Shown: positions 43,914 through 52,679 of the stretch, piece by piece | Position numbering within the stretch: position 1 is the stretch's first letter | Layout of the letters: each line of letters starts with the position of its first letter | NCBI RefSeq assembly: GCF_001426525.1 | Contig: NZ_LMEW01000035.1 | Coordinates: forward strand, 186,001-250,000 | Origin: Massilia sp. Root133 | Lineage (GTDB): Bacteria > Pseudomonadota > Gammaproteobacteria > Burkholderiales > Burkholderiaceae_D | Length of the DNA: 64,000 nt | Direction of reading: 5' to 3' | Translations under genes and position numbers: made by a program | Notes under the pieces: generated by a model | What the model was told of the DNA's origin: nothing | The model's input: only the letters and a program-made list of their open reading frames with translations | Database searches by the model: none

Positions 43914-45227
43914 TTACAGCTGCTTGATCAGAATCTGCGACCTGCGTTGCCAGTTGTACATGTGCGCCCGGTCCTTGGGCAGGTCGTCGACGGTCGCCGG
44001 CACGAACCCGCGCTTCTTGAACCAGTGCGACGTGCGCGTGGTCAGCACGAACAGCTTGTTCATGCCGGCGGCGCGGGCGCGGTTTTCCATGTGCTTCAGG
44101 ATGCGCTCGCCGTCGCCCTGCGTTTGCGCCTCCGGACTGATGGTCAGGCAGGCCATTTCCGCCATCTTCGATTCCGGGAACGGGTACAGCGCGGCGCAGC
44201 CGAAGATGACGCCGTCGTGCTCGATCACGGAGAACTGCTCGATTTCGCGTTCGATCAGCTCGCGCGGACGCTTGACCAGCGTGCCGTCCGCTTCGAGCGG
44301 TTCGATGAGCTTGATAATGCCGCCGACGTCCTCAATTGTGGCCTGGCGGAGGCTCTCCAGGTTGTCGTGCGTGATCATCGTGCCCACGCCGTCGTGGGTG
44401 AACAGTTCCAGCAGCGCGGAGCCGTCCGTCGAGAACGGGACGATGTGGGCGCGGTCGACGCCGCTGTTGCACGCCTTGATCGCGTGCTGCAGGTAGAACG
44501 ACGCGTCGTTCGGCAGGAAGCCCGCCTGCAGCACGGCTTCGGCCTGGTGCGACGACAGTTCGCGGATGTCGCCGCCGCCGGCGTCCTTCATCAGCGGCGT
44601 TTCCGTGATGAAGATGAGCTTTTCGGCATGCAGGGCGATGGCGGCGGATACCGCCACGTCTTCCATCGTCAGGTTGAACACCTCGCCGGTCGGCGAGAAG
44701 CCCAGCGGCGACAGCAGGACGATGTTGTCCTCGGTCTCCAGGATGGGCTGGATCTTGGCGGCGGCGACCTTGCGCGTCACGCCCGTCAGCTCGTGGTCGA
44801 CGCCATCGATCACGCCCAGCGGGCGCGCGGTGACGAAGTTGCCGGACACGATGCTGATGTGCGCATTCGACATCGGCGTGTTGGGCAAGCCCTGGCTGAA
44901 CGCGCCCTCGATGTCCAGGCGCAGTTCGCCGGCGGCTTCCTTGGCGCATTCCATCGCCGCGCTGTCGGTGACGCGCACGCCGTTGTGGAAGCGGCCCGCG
45001 ACGTTACGCAGCGCGAGCTGCTCGGCCACCTGCGGCCGCGACCCGTGCACCAGCACGACGCGGATGCCGAGTCCGACCAGCAGCGACAGGTCCTGCGCCA
45101 GCACGGGCAGGGCGCCGGCCGACACCAGTTCACCGGGGAAAGCGACGACGAAGGTCTTGCCGCCGAATGCGTGAATATACGGCGCGACGGAGCGCAGCCA
45201 CTGGACGAATTGGGTAGGGTTTTCCAT
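43914..45227 (-). CDS. argA: amino-acid N-acetyltransferase (N-acetylglutamate synthase)
   Basis: 437 aa: amino-acid-kinase-like domain (residues 1-280; VVLVHGSRPQV, GRFHNGVRVTD) followed by a GNAT domain (about 290-435; CLTISPEAQTQGDGERILKHME is the acetyl-CoA loop). First step of arginine synthesis; the kinase domain is the usual arginine-feedback site. ATG 45227 (MENPTQFVQWL) is preferred over 45236. Divergent from hrpA, 54 bases apart. Confidence 0.95.
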   Translation of the reverse strand: MENPTQFVQWLRSVAPYIHAFGGKTFVVAFPGELVSAGALPVLAQDLSLLVGLGIRVVLVHGSRPQVAEQLALRNVAGRFHNGVRVTDSAAMECAKEAAGELRLDIEGAFSQGLPNTPMSNAHISIVSGNFVTARPLGVIDGVDHELTGVTRKVAAAKIQPILETEDNIVLLSPLGFSPTGEVFNLTMEDVAVSAAIALHAEKLIFITETPLMKDAGGGDIRELSSHQAEAVLQAGFLPNDASFYLQHAIKACNSGVDRAHIVPFSTDGSALLELFTHDGVGTMITHDNLESLRQATIEDVGGIIKLIEPLEADGTLVKRPRELIEREIEQFSVIEHDGVIFGCAALYPFPESKMAEMACLTISPEAQTQGDGERILKHMENRARAAGMNKLFVLTTRTSHWFKKRGFVPATVDDLPKDRAHMYNWQRRSQILIKQL

Positions 45228-45281
45228 TTGCCGCATTATAATTCGCTGCGCGACTTGCGCACCAAATCCTCGTAAAAATCA

Positions 45282-48200
45282 ATGTCTGAACAGAGTAACA
45301 AGCCTGCGCCCAAGCCGGCGCGCGCCGCATCCCCCGACCGCTCTTCGCAACCGTCGCGCGGCGACGCCCGTCGCGGCCCGCGCCCGCCTGCGCGCGAGGG
45401 CGCGCTCGCGAACGCGCTCGCGCAGGCGCAGGTGCGTCCGTCGTCAGGCTCCACCTTGCGTGCGGATGCACAGGCGCAGGAGCGCCCGGCCAAGCTGCGC
45501 GAAGGCGGCCAGCGTCCGCGCGAGGAGCGCCCCGCGCGCAAAGAGTCGGTGCGCAATCCGCTCCCCCCGATCACCTTCCCGGAAGACCTTCCTGTCTCTG
45601 GCCGCCGCGCCGAAATCGCGAAGGCGCTGATGGAAAACCAGGTCGTGATCGTGTCCGGCGAAACCGGCTCGGGCAAGACGACGCAGCTGCCGAAGATCTG
45701 CCTGGAGCTGGGCCGCGGCGAAAAGGGCATGATCGGCCACACGCAGCCGCGCCGCATCGCCGCGTCGTCGACCGCGAAGCGTATCGCGTTCGAACTGGGT
45801 TCGCCGCTGGGCGAGCACGTGGGCTACAAGGTCCGCTTCAACGACACGCTGTCGTCCGGCGCCTGGGTCAAGCTGATGACGGACGGTATCCTGCTGGCCG
45901 AAACCCAGACCGACCCGCTGCTCAAGGCCTACGACACGATCATCATCGACGAGGCGCACGAGCGCAGCCTGAACATCGACTTCCTGCTCGGCTACCTGAA
46001 GGAGATCCTGCCGCGCCGGCCGGACCTGAAGGTGATCATCACGTCCGCGACGATCGACGCCGACCGCTTCGCGCGCCATTTCGGCACGCCCGAGAAGCCG
46101 GCGCCCGTCATCGAAGTGTCGGGCCGCTTGTACAAGGTCGAGGTGCGCTACCGCCCCGTCGAACGTGACCAGGAATTCGCACCCGCGGCCGACGGCAAAT
46201 CGGTCTCCAAGGCGCAGGCCGCGCGCGACAAGCGCGACCTGATGGATGCCGTCGTCGACGGCGTCGATGAACTCTGCCGCCTGGGATCCGGCGACGTGCT
46301 CGTGTTCCTGCCCGGCGAGCGCGAGATCCGCGACTGCGCCGAAGCGCTGCGCAAGCATCATCCGCCGCACGTGGAGATCCTGCCGCTGTTCGCGAGGCTC
46401 TCGGTCGAAGAACAGGACCGCGTGTTCCGCACGACGAATGCGCGCCGCATCGTCCTCGCGACGAACGTGGCCGAGACGTCGCTGACGGTGCCCGGCATCC
46501 GCTACGTCGTCGACGCCGGCCTGGCGCGCGTAAAACGCTACAGCTACCGCAACAAGGTCGAGCAACTGCAGATCGAGGCGATCTCGCAGGCCGCCGCCAA
46601 CCAGCGCGCCGGCCGTTGCGGCCGCGTCGCGGACGGCGTCTGCATCCGCTTGTACGAGGAAGACGATTTCCTGCAGCGGCCGAAATTCACGGACCCGGAG
46701 ATCCTGCGTTCGTCGCTGGCGGCCGTCATCCTGCGCATGAAGTCCCTGCACCTGACGGACGTGGAGACGTTCCCGTTCGTCGAGCCGCCGCAGGGCCGCG
46801 CCATCGCCGACGGTTACCAGCTGCTGCAGGAACTGGGCGCCGTCGACGACGCCAACGAACTCACGGCGATGGGCCGCAAGCTGGCCAAGCTGCCGCTCGA
46901 CCCGCGCGTGGGCCGCATGATCCTGGCCGCCGTCGACAACGTGTGCCTGACCGAGATGCTGATCATCGCATCCGCGCTGTCCGTGCAGGACCCGCGCGAC
47001 CGGCCGATGGAATACCAGCAGCAGGCCGACGAGAAGCACAAGAAGTTCGCCGACGAGAAGAGCGAATTTTTAAGCTTCCTGAAGATCTGGCGCTGGTTCG
47101 AGCAGGCGATCGAGCACAAGAAGACGAACCGCCAGCTGCAGGACAACTGCCGCGAGAACTTCCTGTCGCAGGTGCGCCTGCGCGAGTGGCGCGACGTCCA
47201 TTCGCAACTGCTCACGATCGTCAAGGAGCAGGGCTGGCGCCTGAACGACGCGCCCGCGACGTACGAGCAGCTGCACATGGCGCTGCTGACTGGCTTGCTC
47301 GGCAATATCGGCTACAAGATGGAAGACGATTCCGGCGCCTACCTCGGCGCGCGCGGCATCAAGTTCCACATCTGGCCGGGGTCCACGCTCGGCAAGAAGG
47401 CCGGTAAATGGATCATGGCGGCGGAACTGGTCGAGACGACGCGCCTGTACGCGCGCTGCATCGCCCAGATCCAGCCGGAGTGGGTCGAGAAGATCGGCGG
47501 CCACCTGCTGAAAAAATCGTGGGGCGAGCCGCGCTGGGAAAAGCGCACGGCGCAGGTCACGGCGAGCGAGCGCGCGACCTTGTACGGCATCGTCGTCTAC
47601 AGCCAGCGCCGCATCAACTATGCGCAGCACAATCCGGCGGAGGCGCGCGAGATCTTCATCCGCGATGCGCTGGTCGGCGGCGATTACGAGACGCGGTCGC
47701 AGTTCTTCGCGCACAACCACAAGCTGATCAAGGAAATCGAAAACCTCGAGCACAAGTCGCGCCGCCTCGACGTGCTCGTGGACGACCAGTTGATCCATGC
47801 GTTCTACGACAACGAGATCCCGTCGGACGTGGTGAACGGCGCGGGTTTCGAGAAGTGGTACAAGGACGCGTCGCGCGACAACCCCAAGCTCCTGTACCTG
47901 AACCGCGAAGAACTGATGCGCCACGAAGCGGCGGGCGTCACGACGGAGCTGTTCCCGAAGACGATGAACGTCACCGGCATCGAGATGGGCCTGTCGTACC
48001 ACTTCGAACCGGGCAGCCCGCGCGACGGCGTGACCCTGACCGTGCCGCTGTTCGCGCTGAACCAGATCCCGCGCGAGCGCGCGGACTGGCTCGTGCCGGG
48101 CATGCTGAAGGAAAAAGTGCAGCTGCTGCTGAAGTCCCTGCCGCAGAAGCTGCGCCGTCACTGCGTGCCGCTGCCGGAATATGCCGCGCGCTTCTTCGAG

Positions 48201-49403
48201 CGTAACGAGGATCCCGTGCGCTTCGGCCGCGGGGACCTGATCGACGCGCTGATCGCGGACATCCACGCGCAGACGGGCGTGCGCGTGATGACGACCGACT
48301 TCAAGCTGGAGACCTTGCCGGCCCACCTCTTCATGAACTTCAAGGTGGTCGATGAACACGGCCGCCAGCTGGACATGGGCCGCAACCTGGCCACGTTGCA
48401 GGCCGAGTTGGGCGGCCAGGCGCGCCAGAGTTTCCAGCGCATGGCGGAGACGACACCGGCTGCCGGGCCGTCAAGCGCCAAACCGCTGGCTGCGCAGGCC
48501 GCGCCGGCACCGGCGAAAGGCAAGCCCGCACCGGCCGCACCCGCCGCGCCGACCGCCCACACGAGCATCACCGGCTGGACGTTCGGCGAACTGCCGGAGC
48601 TGTTGGAGATCACGCAGGGCAAGATCACGCTGATCGGCTTCCCCGCGCTCGTCGACAAGGGCACGCACTGCGACCTGGAAGTCTTCGACGATCCGAACGT
48701 GGCGGCGCGCACGCACCGCATCGGCCTGCGCCGCCTGTTCGCGCTGCAGTTCAAGGACCAGTTGAAATTCGCGGAAAAGAACGTGCCGGGCCTGCAGCAG
48801 ATGGGCATGCAGTTCATGTCGGTGGGTACACCGGAAGAACTGCGCGAGCAGATCGTCAACAAGGCCATCGAGATCGCCTGCCTGCAGGATCCGCTGCCGC
48901 ACGATGCCGCCTCGTTCAACAAGCGCAAGGACGAGGGCAAGGGCCGCATCGGCCTGCTGATCAACGAGACGGCGCGCCTGGCCGGCCAGACCCTCGCGGA
49001 GTTCCACGGCCTGCCGAAGCGCCTGCAAGGCCTGCCTCCCGCCGTCGCGGGCGACATGCAGGCGCAGTTGCAGGGGCTCGTGCACAAGCGCTTCATCGCG
49101 GAGACGGAGTACAGCCAGCTCGCGCACTTCCCGCGCTACCTGAAGGCGATGAACGTGCGCCTGGAAAAGCTGCGCGGCAATCCGGCGCGCGATGCGCAGC
49201 TGATGGCCGAGTGGCAGACGGCGGCGACGCAGTTCCAGCGCACGGTGAAGAACCAGCCGCTGAAGAACCTCGACCCGCGCATGATCGAGTTCCGCTGGAT
49301 GCTGGAAGAACTGCGCGTGTCGCTGTTCGCGCAGGAGCTGCGTACGCCGATGCCGGTGTCCAGCAAGCGCCTGCAGAAAGTATGGGAGTCGATGCTGCGC
49401 TAG
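45282..49403 (+). CDS. hrpA: ATP-dependent RNA helicase HrpA (DEAH family)
   Basis: 1373 aa, close to E. coli HrpA. A low-complexity basic N-terminal tail (1-95) precedes Walker A GETGSGKTT (126-134), DEAH 223-226, SAT in ITSATID, and motif VI QRAGRCGR. HA2, OB and the long HrpA-specific DUF3418 C-terminal region follow, with an Ala/Pro linker near 1070-1090. HrpA resolves stalled or collided ribosomes in E. coli. Divergent from argA. Confidence 0.96.
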   Translation: MSEQSNKPAPKPARAASPDRSSQPSRGDARRGPRPPAREGALANALAQAQVRPSSGSTLRADAQAQERPAKLREGGQRPREERPARKESVRNPLPPITFPEDLPVSGRRAEIAKALMENQVVIVSGETGSGKTTQLPKICLELGRGEKGMIGHTQPRRIAASSTAKRIAFELGSPLGEHVGYKVRFNDTLSSGAWVKLMTDGILLAETQTDPLLKAYDTIIIDEAHERSLNIDFLLGYLKEILPRRPDLKVIITSATIDADRFARHFGTPEKPAPVIEVSGRLYKVEVRYRPVERDQEFAPAADGKSVSKAQAARDKRDLMDAVVDGVDELCRLGSGDVLVFLPGEREIRDCAEALRKHHPPHVEILPLFARLSVEEQDRVFRTTNARRIVLATNVAETSLTVPGIRYVVDAGLARVKRYSYRNKVEQLQIEAISQAAANQRAGRCGRVADGVCIRLYEEDDFLQRPKFTDPEILRSSLAAVILRMKSLHLTDVETFPFVEPPQGRAIADGYQLLQELGAVDDANELTAMGRKLAKLPLDPRVGRMILAAVDNVCLTEMLIIASALSVQDPRDRPMEYQQQADEKHKKFADEKSEFLSFLKIWRWFEQAIEHKKTNRQLQDNCRENFLSQVRLREWRDVHSQLLTIVKEQGWRLNDAPATYEQLHMALLTGLLGNIGYKMEDDSGAYLGARGIKFHIWPGSTLGKKAGKWIMAAELVETTRLYARCIAQIQPEWVEKIGGHLLKKSWGEPRWEKRTAQVTASERATLYGIVVYSQRRINYAQHNPAEAREIFIRDALVGGDYETRSQFFAHNHKLIKEIENLEHKSRRLDVLVDDQLIHAFYDNEIPSDVVNGAGFEKWYKDASRDNPKLLYLNREELMRHEAAGVTTELFPKTMNVTGIEMGLSYHFEPGSPRDGVTLTVPLFALNQIPRERADWLVPGMLKEKVQLLLKSLPQKLRRHCVPLPEYAARFFERNEDPVRFGRGDLIDALIADIHAQTGVRVMTTDFKLETLPAHLFMNFKVVDEHGRQLDMGRNLATLQAELGGQARQSFQRMAETTPAAGPSSAKPLAAQAAPAPAKGKPAPAAPAAPTAHTSITGWTFGELPELLEITQGKITLIGFPALVDKGTHCDLEVFDDPNVAARTHRIGLRRLFALQFKDQLKFAEKNVPGLQQMGMQFMSVGTPEELREQIVNKAIEIACLQDPLPHDAASFNKRKDEGKGRIGLLINETARLAGQTLAEFHGLPKRLQGLPPAVAGDMQAQLQGLVHKRFIAETEYSQLAHFPRYLKAMNVRLEKLRGNPARDAQLMAEWQTAATQFQRTVKNQPLKNLDPRMIEFRWMLEELRVSLFAQELRTPMPVSSKRLQKVWESMLR

Positions 49404-49410
49404 TCAACAC

Positions 49411-49462
49411 CGGGGTCAGAGCCCGATTTTTGGAAATTGCCCAAAATCGGGCTCTGACCCCG
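49411..49462. repeat. perfect 20-bp inverted repeat after hrpA (REP-like GGGGTCAGAGCCC type)
   Basis: Arms 49411-49430 and 49443-49462 are exactly complementary (CGGGGTCAGAGCCCGATTTT) around a 12-base loop. It lies 8 bases after the hrpA stop and may serve as terminator; the GGGGTCAGAGCCC core is of the kind dispersed in many betaproteobacterial genomes. It differs from the REP core at 741-826. Confidence 0.7.
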
Positions 49463-49506
49463 AAGTTTGCTACAGTTGATATCTCATCACTGCCAACGAT
49501 CTTGCC

Positions 49507-49959
49507 ATGACCGACCTCGTACTCGCCATCGTCCACCACCTGATCGTATTCGGCATCGCGTCCGCCCTGGCCGCCGAACTGGCGCTGATGCGGCCCGCCG
49601 CGATGTCGCCGCAGACCGTGCGTCTGCTGGGGCGCTTCGACGCGGCGTACGGCATCATGGCGCTGGCTATCCTGATCGTCGGCTTCCTGCGCGTGGCGTA
49701 TGGCGCGAAGGGCGCCAGTTTCTACATGCACAACCCGATGTTCTGGGCCAAGATCGCCGCCTTCGCCGCCGTGGGCCTCATTTCGATCAAGCCCACGTTG
49801 CGCATCCTCGCCTGGCAAAAACGGGCGAAGGCGGATGCGGCGTTCGTGCCGGCGATGGACGAAGTCAATGCGCTGCGCCGGACGATGCTGCTGGAGATCC
49901 ACGTGTTCGCCTTGATTCCGATCTTCGCGGCCATGATGGCCCGCGGGGTCGGGTACTGA
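49507..49959 (+). CDS. DUF2214-type integral membrane protein
   Basis: 150 aa with four hydrophobic segments (about 5-28, 43-65, 80-98, 125-145). HHLIVFGIASALAAELALMR at the start and LRRTMLLEIHVFALIPIFAAMMARG at the end match the DUF2214 family of inner-membrane proteins with conserved His. Function unknown. Its end is 3 bases from the converging membrane gene. Confidence 0.75.
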   Translation: MTDLVLAIVHHLIVFGIASALAAELALMRPAAMSPQTVRLLGRFDAAYGIMALAILIVGFLRVAYGAKGASFYMHNPMFWAKIAAFAAVGLISIKPTLRILAWQKRAKADAAFVPAMDEVNALRRTMLLEIHVFALIPIFAAMMARGVGY

Positions 49960-49962
49960 TTC

Positions 49963-50472
49963 TCAGGCGGCTGCCGCGCTGGCCGGCAGCATGCGCACCG
50001 ACGCCATGTCGCCCACCAGCCGGCCGATGAACCAGCCGTTGAAGACGCCGAACAGGCCGCACACGATGCAGGCGAACAGCGTGTCCTGACGCAGCTGCGG
50101 CGCGACCGACACGGCCACCGACGCCGCGTACTTCGTGAAGAACACGGCCATCATCATGACGAGCGGCAGGCGGCTGCCGCACACGCGCACGTGGCCCGGC
50201 ACCGCGCTCGCCGCGATGCGTTCCGAACCGGCCAGCCCCGCAGCCAGCGCCACGCCGGCCGCCGCCACCGCCCACGCGGCCAGCGCCCAGCCGCCGAGGC
50301 CGAATTTCGCGCTGATGTCCTGCAGCGACAGCACCAGCATCACGGCCGGAATCATGACGAGCTTGCGGACTTCCATGTCGCGGTCGCGCATGGCGGCCAT
50401 GCCGCGGTAGACGAGGAAGGCGAGGATCGCCCAGACGTACAGCGGGGTGTGGGTCAGGATCTGGATCAGCAT
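49963..50472 (-). CDS. small integral membrane protein, DUF6622-like
   Basis: 169 aa with five to six hydrophobic segments; the start MLIQILTHTPLYVWAILAFL, followed by RGMAAMRDRDMEVRKLVMIP, is a common form in betaproteobacteria. Function unknown. Convergent with the DUF2214-type gene. Confidence 0.65.
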   Translation of the reverse strand: MLIQILTHTPLYVWAILAFLVYRGMAAMRDRDMEVRKLVMIPAVMLVLSLQDISAKFGLGGWALAAWAVAAAGVALAAGLAGSERIAASAVPGHVRVCGSRLPLVMMMAVFFTKYAASVAVSVAPQLRQDTLFACIVCGLFGVFNGWFIGRLVGDMASVRMLPASAAAA

Positions 50473-50570
50473 GGTCGGCTCCGTAAAGTGCGCTCAGTGC
50501 GGGTTAAGTTGGTGCCACTGTGCCAGCGCCTCCGCGGACCCGTGCGCCCGTGCGACGACATGCCCCGATC

Positions 50571-50607
50571 GCGGCGCGAAATGCGGCAGGGCGGCGCGAA
50601 ATGCGGC
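50571..50607. promoter_or_regulatory. tandem 17-bp direct repeat, 20-bp period
   Basis: GCGGCGCGAAATGCGGC occurs twice (50571-50587 and 50591-50607), so the copies start exactly 20 bases apart, near two helical turns. It lies 83-119 bases upstream of the dioxygenase-fold gene and about 100 bases upstream of the divergent membrane-protein gene. A regulator site is likely but unproven. Confidence 0.4.
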
Positions 50608-50689
50608 GTCTTTACACAGCTTTACGGTGGTTGACCGCGCTTAACGTTTCCCCATCCGACAATGCGCCTTCCGTAACCCAGGGGGACAC

Positions 50690-51547
50690 ATGGATCACTC
50701 ACACCACAGCCTTGCCGAAGACCTCGAGCGCATGCTCGCCACCCAGGCCAGCCGGCGCCAGTCGCTGCGCTGGCTGTTCGCGTCCGCGGCTGCCGTGCCG
50801 CTCACGAGTTGCGGCGGGGGCGGCGGTGCGTCCGGCGATATCGTGGCGTCATCGACGACGTCCACGGGCAGCACCGGCACGACCACCACCACCACCGGCA
50901 CCTGTTCCGTCATCCCGGAGGAGACGGGCGGCCCGTACCCGGGCGACGGCACCAACAGCAACGGCAACGGCATCGCGAACGCGCTGGCACTGTCCGGCAT
51001 CGTGCGCAGCGACATCCGCACGAGCGTTTCTCCCGGCAGCAAGACGGCGGCGGGCATCCCGACGACCCTGAAACTGCAGATCGTGAACGCGGGCGCGAGC
51101 TGCGCCAGCGCGGCCGGCGCCGCGGTCTACCTGTGGCACTGCGACCGCGACGGCAATTACTCGATGTACGCGAGCGGCCTGACGAGCGAGAACTACCTGC
51201 GCGGCGTGCAGGAAGCGGACAGCACGGGCACTGTGACGTTCACGACGGTCTTCCCGGGCTGCTACTCGGGCCGCATGCCGCACATCCACTTCGAGATCTA
51301 CGCCAGCCTCGCGAAGGCAACGAGCGCCGCCAACCGCGTCAAGACCTCGCAGTTCACGTTCCCGATGGCGACCCTGAACGAAGCCTATGCGACGACGGCC
51401 TACAGCACCAGCTCGCGCAACCTGGCCTCGATGAGCTATGCGACGGACAACGTGTTCAGTGACGGCACGTCGCTCCAGATGGCCTCCGTGAGCGGGGATC
51501 CGGTGAACGGATATGTAGTTACGCTGACGATAGGTGTGTCATTGTGA
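50690..51547 (+). CDS. exported intradiol ring-cleavage dioxygenase-fold protein
   Basis: 285 aa. SRRQSLRWLFASAAAVPLTSC suggests a Tat-type signal ending near Cys41, possibly lipidated. A Thr/Ser/Gly linker follows, then a domain like protocatechuate 3,4-dioxygenases: PEETGGPYPGDG, VYLWHCDRDGNYSMY (Tyr ligand region) and SGRMPHIHFEIY (His ligands). Extracytoplasmic members of this family are common in soil bacteria; some lack proven catechol activity. Single gene. Confidence 0.8.
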   Translation: MDHSHHSLAEDLERMLATQASRRQSLRWLFASAAAVPLTSCGGGGGASGDIVASSTTSTGSTGTTTTTTGTCSVIPEETGGPYPGDGTNSNGNGIANALALSGIVRSDIRTSVSPGSKTAAGIPTTLKLQIVNAGASCASAAGAAVYLWHCDRDGNYSMYASGLTSENYLRGVQEADSTGTVTFTTVFPGCYSGRMPHIHFEIYASLAKATSAANRVKTSQFTFPMATLNEAYATTAYSTSSRNLASMSYATDNVFSDGTSLQMASVSGDPVNGYVVTLTIGVSL

Positions 51548-51641
51548 ATGGTAAAACAAACATAAAAATGTCTTAGAAAATCCTTACGATGTGATATTCT
51601 CGCTCTTGTGATCCGCTTACAGCGTTTTGATAGAGGGTGAA

Positions 51642-51878
51642 ATGGCATTATCGGTGAAGGTAATTTCTGACAAAATTTCGGACCACATGCGTCGCGAGGC
51701 GCTCGATGTCCTGACCATGCGCTGGCCCAGGTTCTACACGTTCTGCGAGCGCGACCGGATCAAGGAGAGTTTCATCGACGCGCTGGCGGCGCAACTGAAA
51801 ACGGAGAGCATCCTGCTGGTGCAAGGGCACGCCGTCGTCGCCTTCGTGAAGGACTTCGACTTTTCTCCCATGCGCTGA
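51642..51878 (+). CDS. hypothetical 78-aa protein, first gene of the FtsZ-like/Sel1 operon
   Basis: 78 aa (MALSVKVISDKISDHMRREA...). Predicted mixed helix and strand, no TM, no signal. I do not recognise a family. ATG 51642 follows AGAGGGTG. It ends 12 bases before the FtsZ-like gene, so it is probably transcribed with it. Confidence 0.65.
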   Translation: MALSVKVISDKISDHMRREALDVLTMRWPRFYTFCERDRIKESFIDALAAQLKTESILLVQGHAVVAFVKDFDFSPMR

Positions 51879-51890
51879 TCGGCATCGACG

Positions 51891-52679
51891 ATGACGTTTT
51901 CGCACATCGAAACGAGGTCCTGTCCAGCCGTGGTGCGGTATGACCTCGCTACGGACGGCCGCCACGGCGGGCCGGCTGTCATCTTCGCGAGGAAGGCCGT
52001 CCCGGCGGGTGGGCGGGACGACGCGACGGACCTGGTGATCGTATCGGGGCCGCTGGGACAGCACGGCGCGCTGGCCACGGCTGTCCAGCTCTCCGAGCGT
52101 CATGCCGGACCGGCCCTGCGCATTGCCGTATGCGAGCCCGAGCGGGAGGATGACACCCGGTCGGGCATGGCCAGCCCCGTCCTGCTGGCAGCCTTCGACG
52201 CCGTGTTCGTGGTCCGTCGTTCCGCCAGCGTACAGTTCGTGCGCCGTCTGGTGCGTGCGCTGACGATCCCTGACGATACGCCCAACTGGATCGGCTGCGC
52301 GTGGGGCGACGTCCGCCACGCCGTCAAACCGGCGTGCGGTGCGCGCCTGGCGCGTCATGGCTACGGCACGGCTGGACGGGCGGAAGCCGCGTGCACCGCG
52401 GCGATGGCGCACATGGAACGGCAGGGCGCATGTCTGCGTGACGCAGGGAGCGTGTGCGTTTCCGTGACGACGGCCGGGCCGGCCTTGCCGGGCAAGGAAG
52501 CGCTGGACGTGGTCATCCTCCTGCGTGCCGCAATGCACCCTGCTGCCACGATCATCCAGAGCCTGGGATGCGACGCCACGCTGCCGCCCGGGACGCTCGA
52601 CGTGAGCGTGTTCGCGTTCGGCGGCGACGTCACGGGTGTCCCGGTTTCAACCCATCATCAGGAGAACGCCCGACCATGA
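51891..52679 (+). CDS. divergent FtsZ/tubulin-like protein lacking GTPase residues
   Basis: 262 aa, unannotated by eye at first. From residue 47 it tracks FtsZ segment by segment: DLVIVSGPLGQHGALATA in place of DMVFIAAGMGGGTGTGAA, RIAVCEPEREDDTR, AAFDAVFVVRRS in place of KHVDSLITIPND, GCAWGDVRHAV in place of NVDFADVRTVM, TAGRAEAACTAAM, then a second domain ending SVCVSVTTAGPAL ... AATIIQSLG ... LDVSVFAFGGD. The glycine-rich loop is broken (GPLGQHG) and the T7 catalytic Asn/Asp pair reads Gly/Ala, with only the last Asp kept. The first approximately 90 residues of FtsZ are missing. The relation is inferred by hand comparison. Overlaps the Sel1 gene (ATGA). Confidence 0.55.
   Translation: MTFSHIETRSCPAVVRYDLATDGRHGGPAVIFARKAVPAGGRDDATDLVIVSGPLGQHGALATAVQLSERHAGPALRIAVCEPEREDDTRSGMASPVLLAAFDAVFVVRRSASVQFVRRLVRALTIPDDTPNWIGCAWGDVRHAVKPACGARLARHGYGTAGRAEAACTAAMAHMERQGACLRDAGSVCVSVTTAGPALPGKEALDVVILLRAAMHPAATIIQSLGCDATLPPGTLDVSVFAFGGDVTGVPVSTHHQENARP

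Noticed and set aside
48471..49127. Minus-strand frames inside hrpA
   Set aside because: Shadow frames with no homology pattern, fully inside a clear helicase gene.
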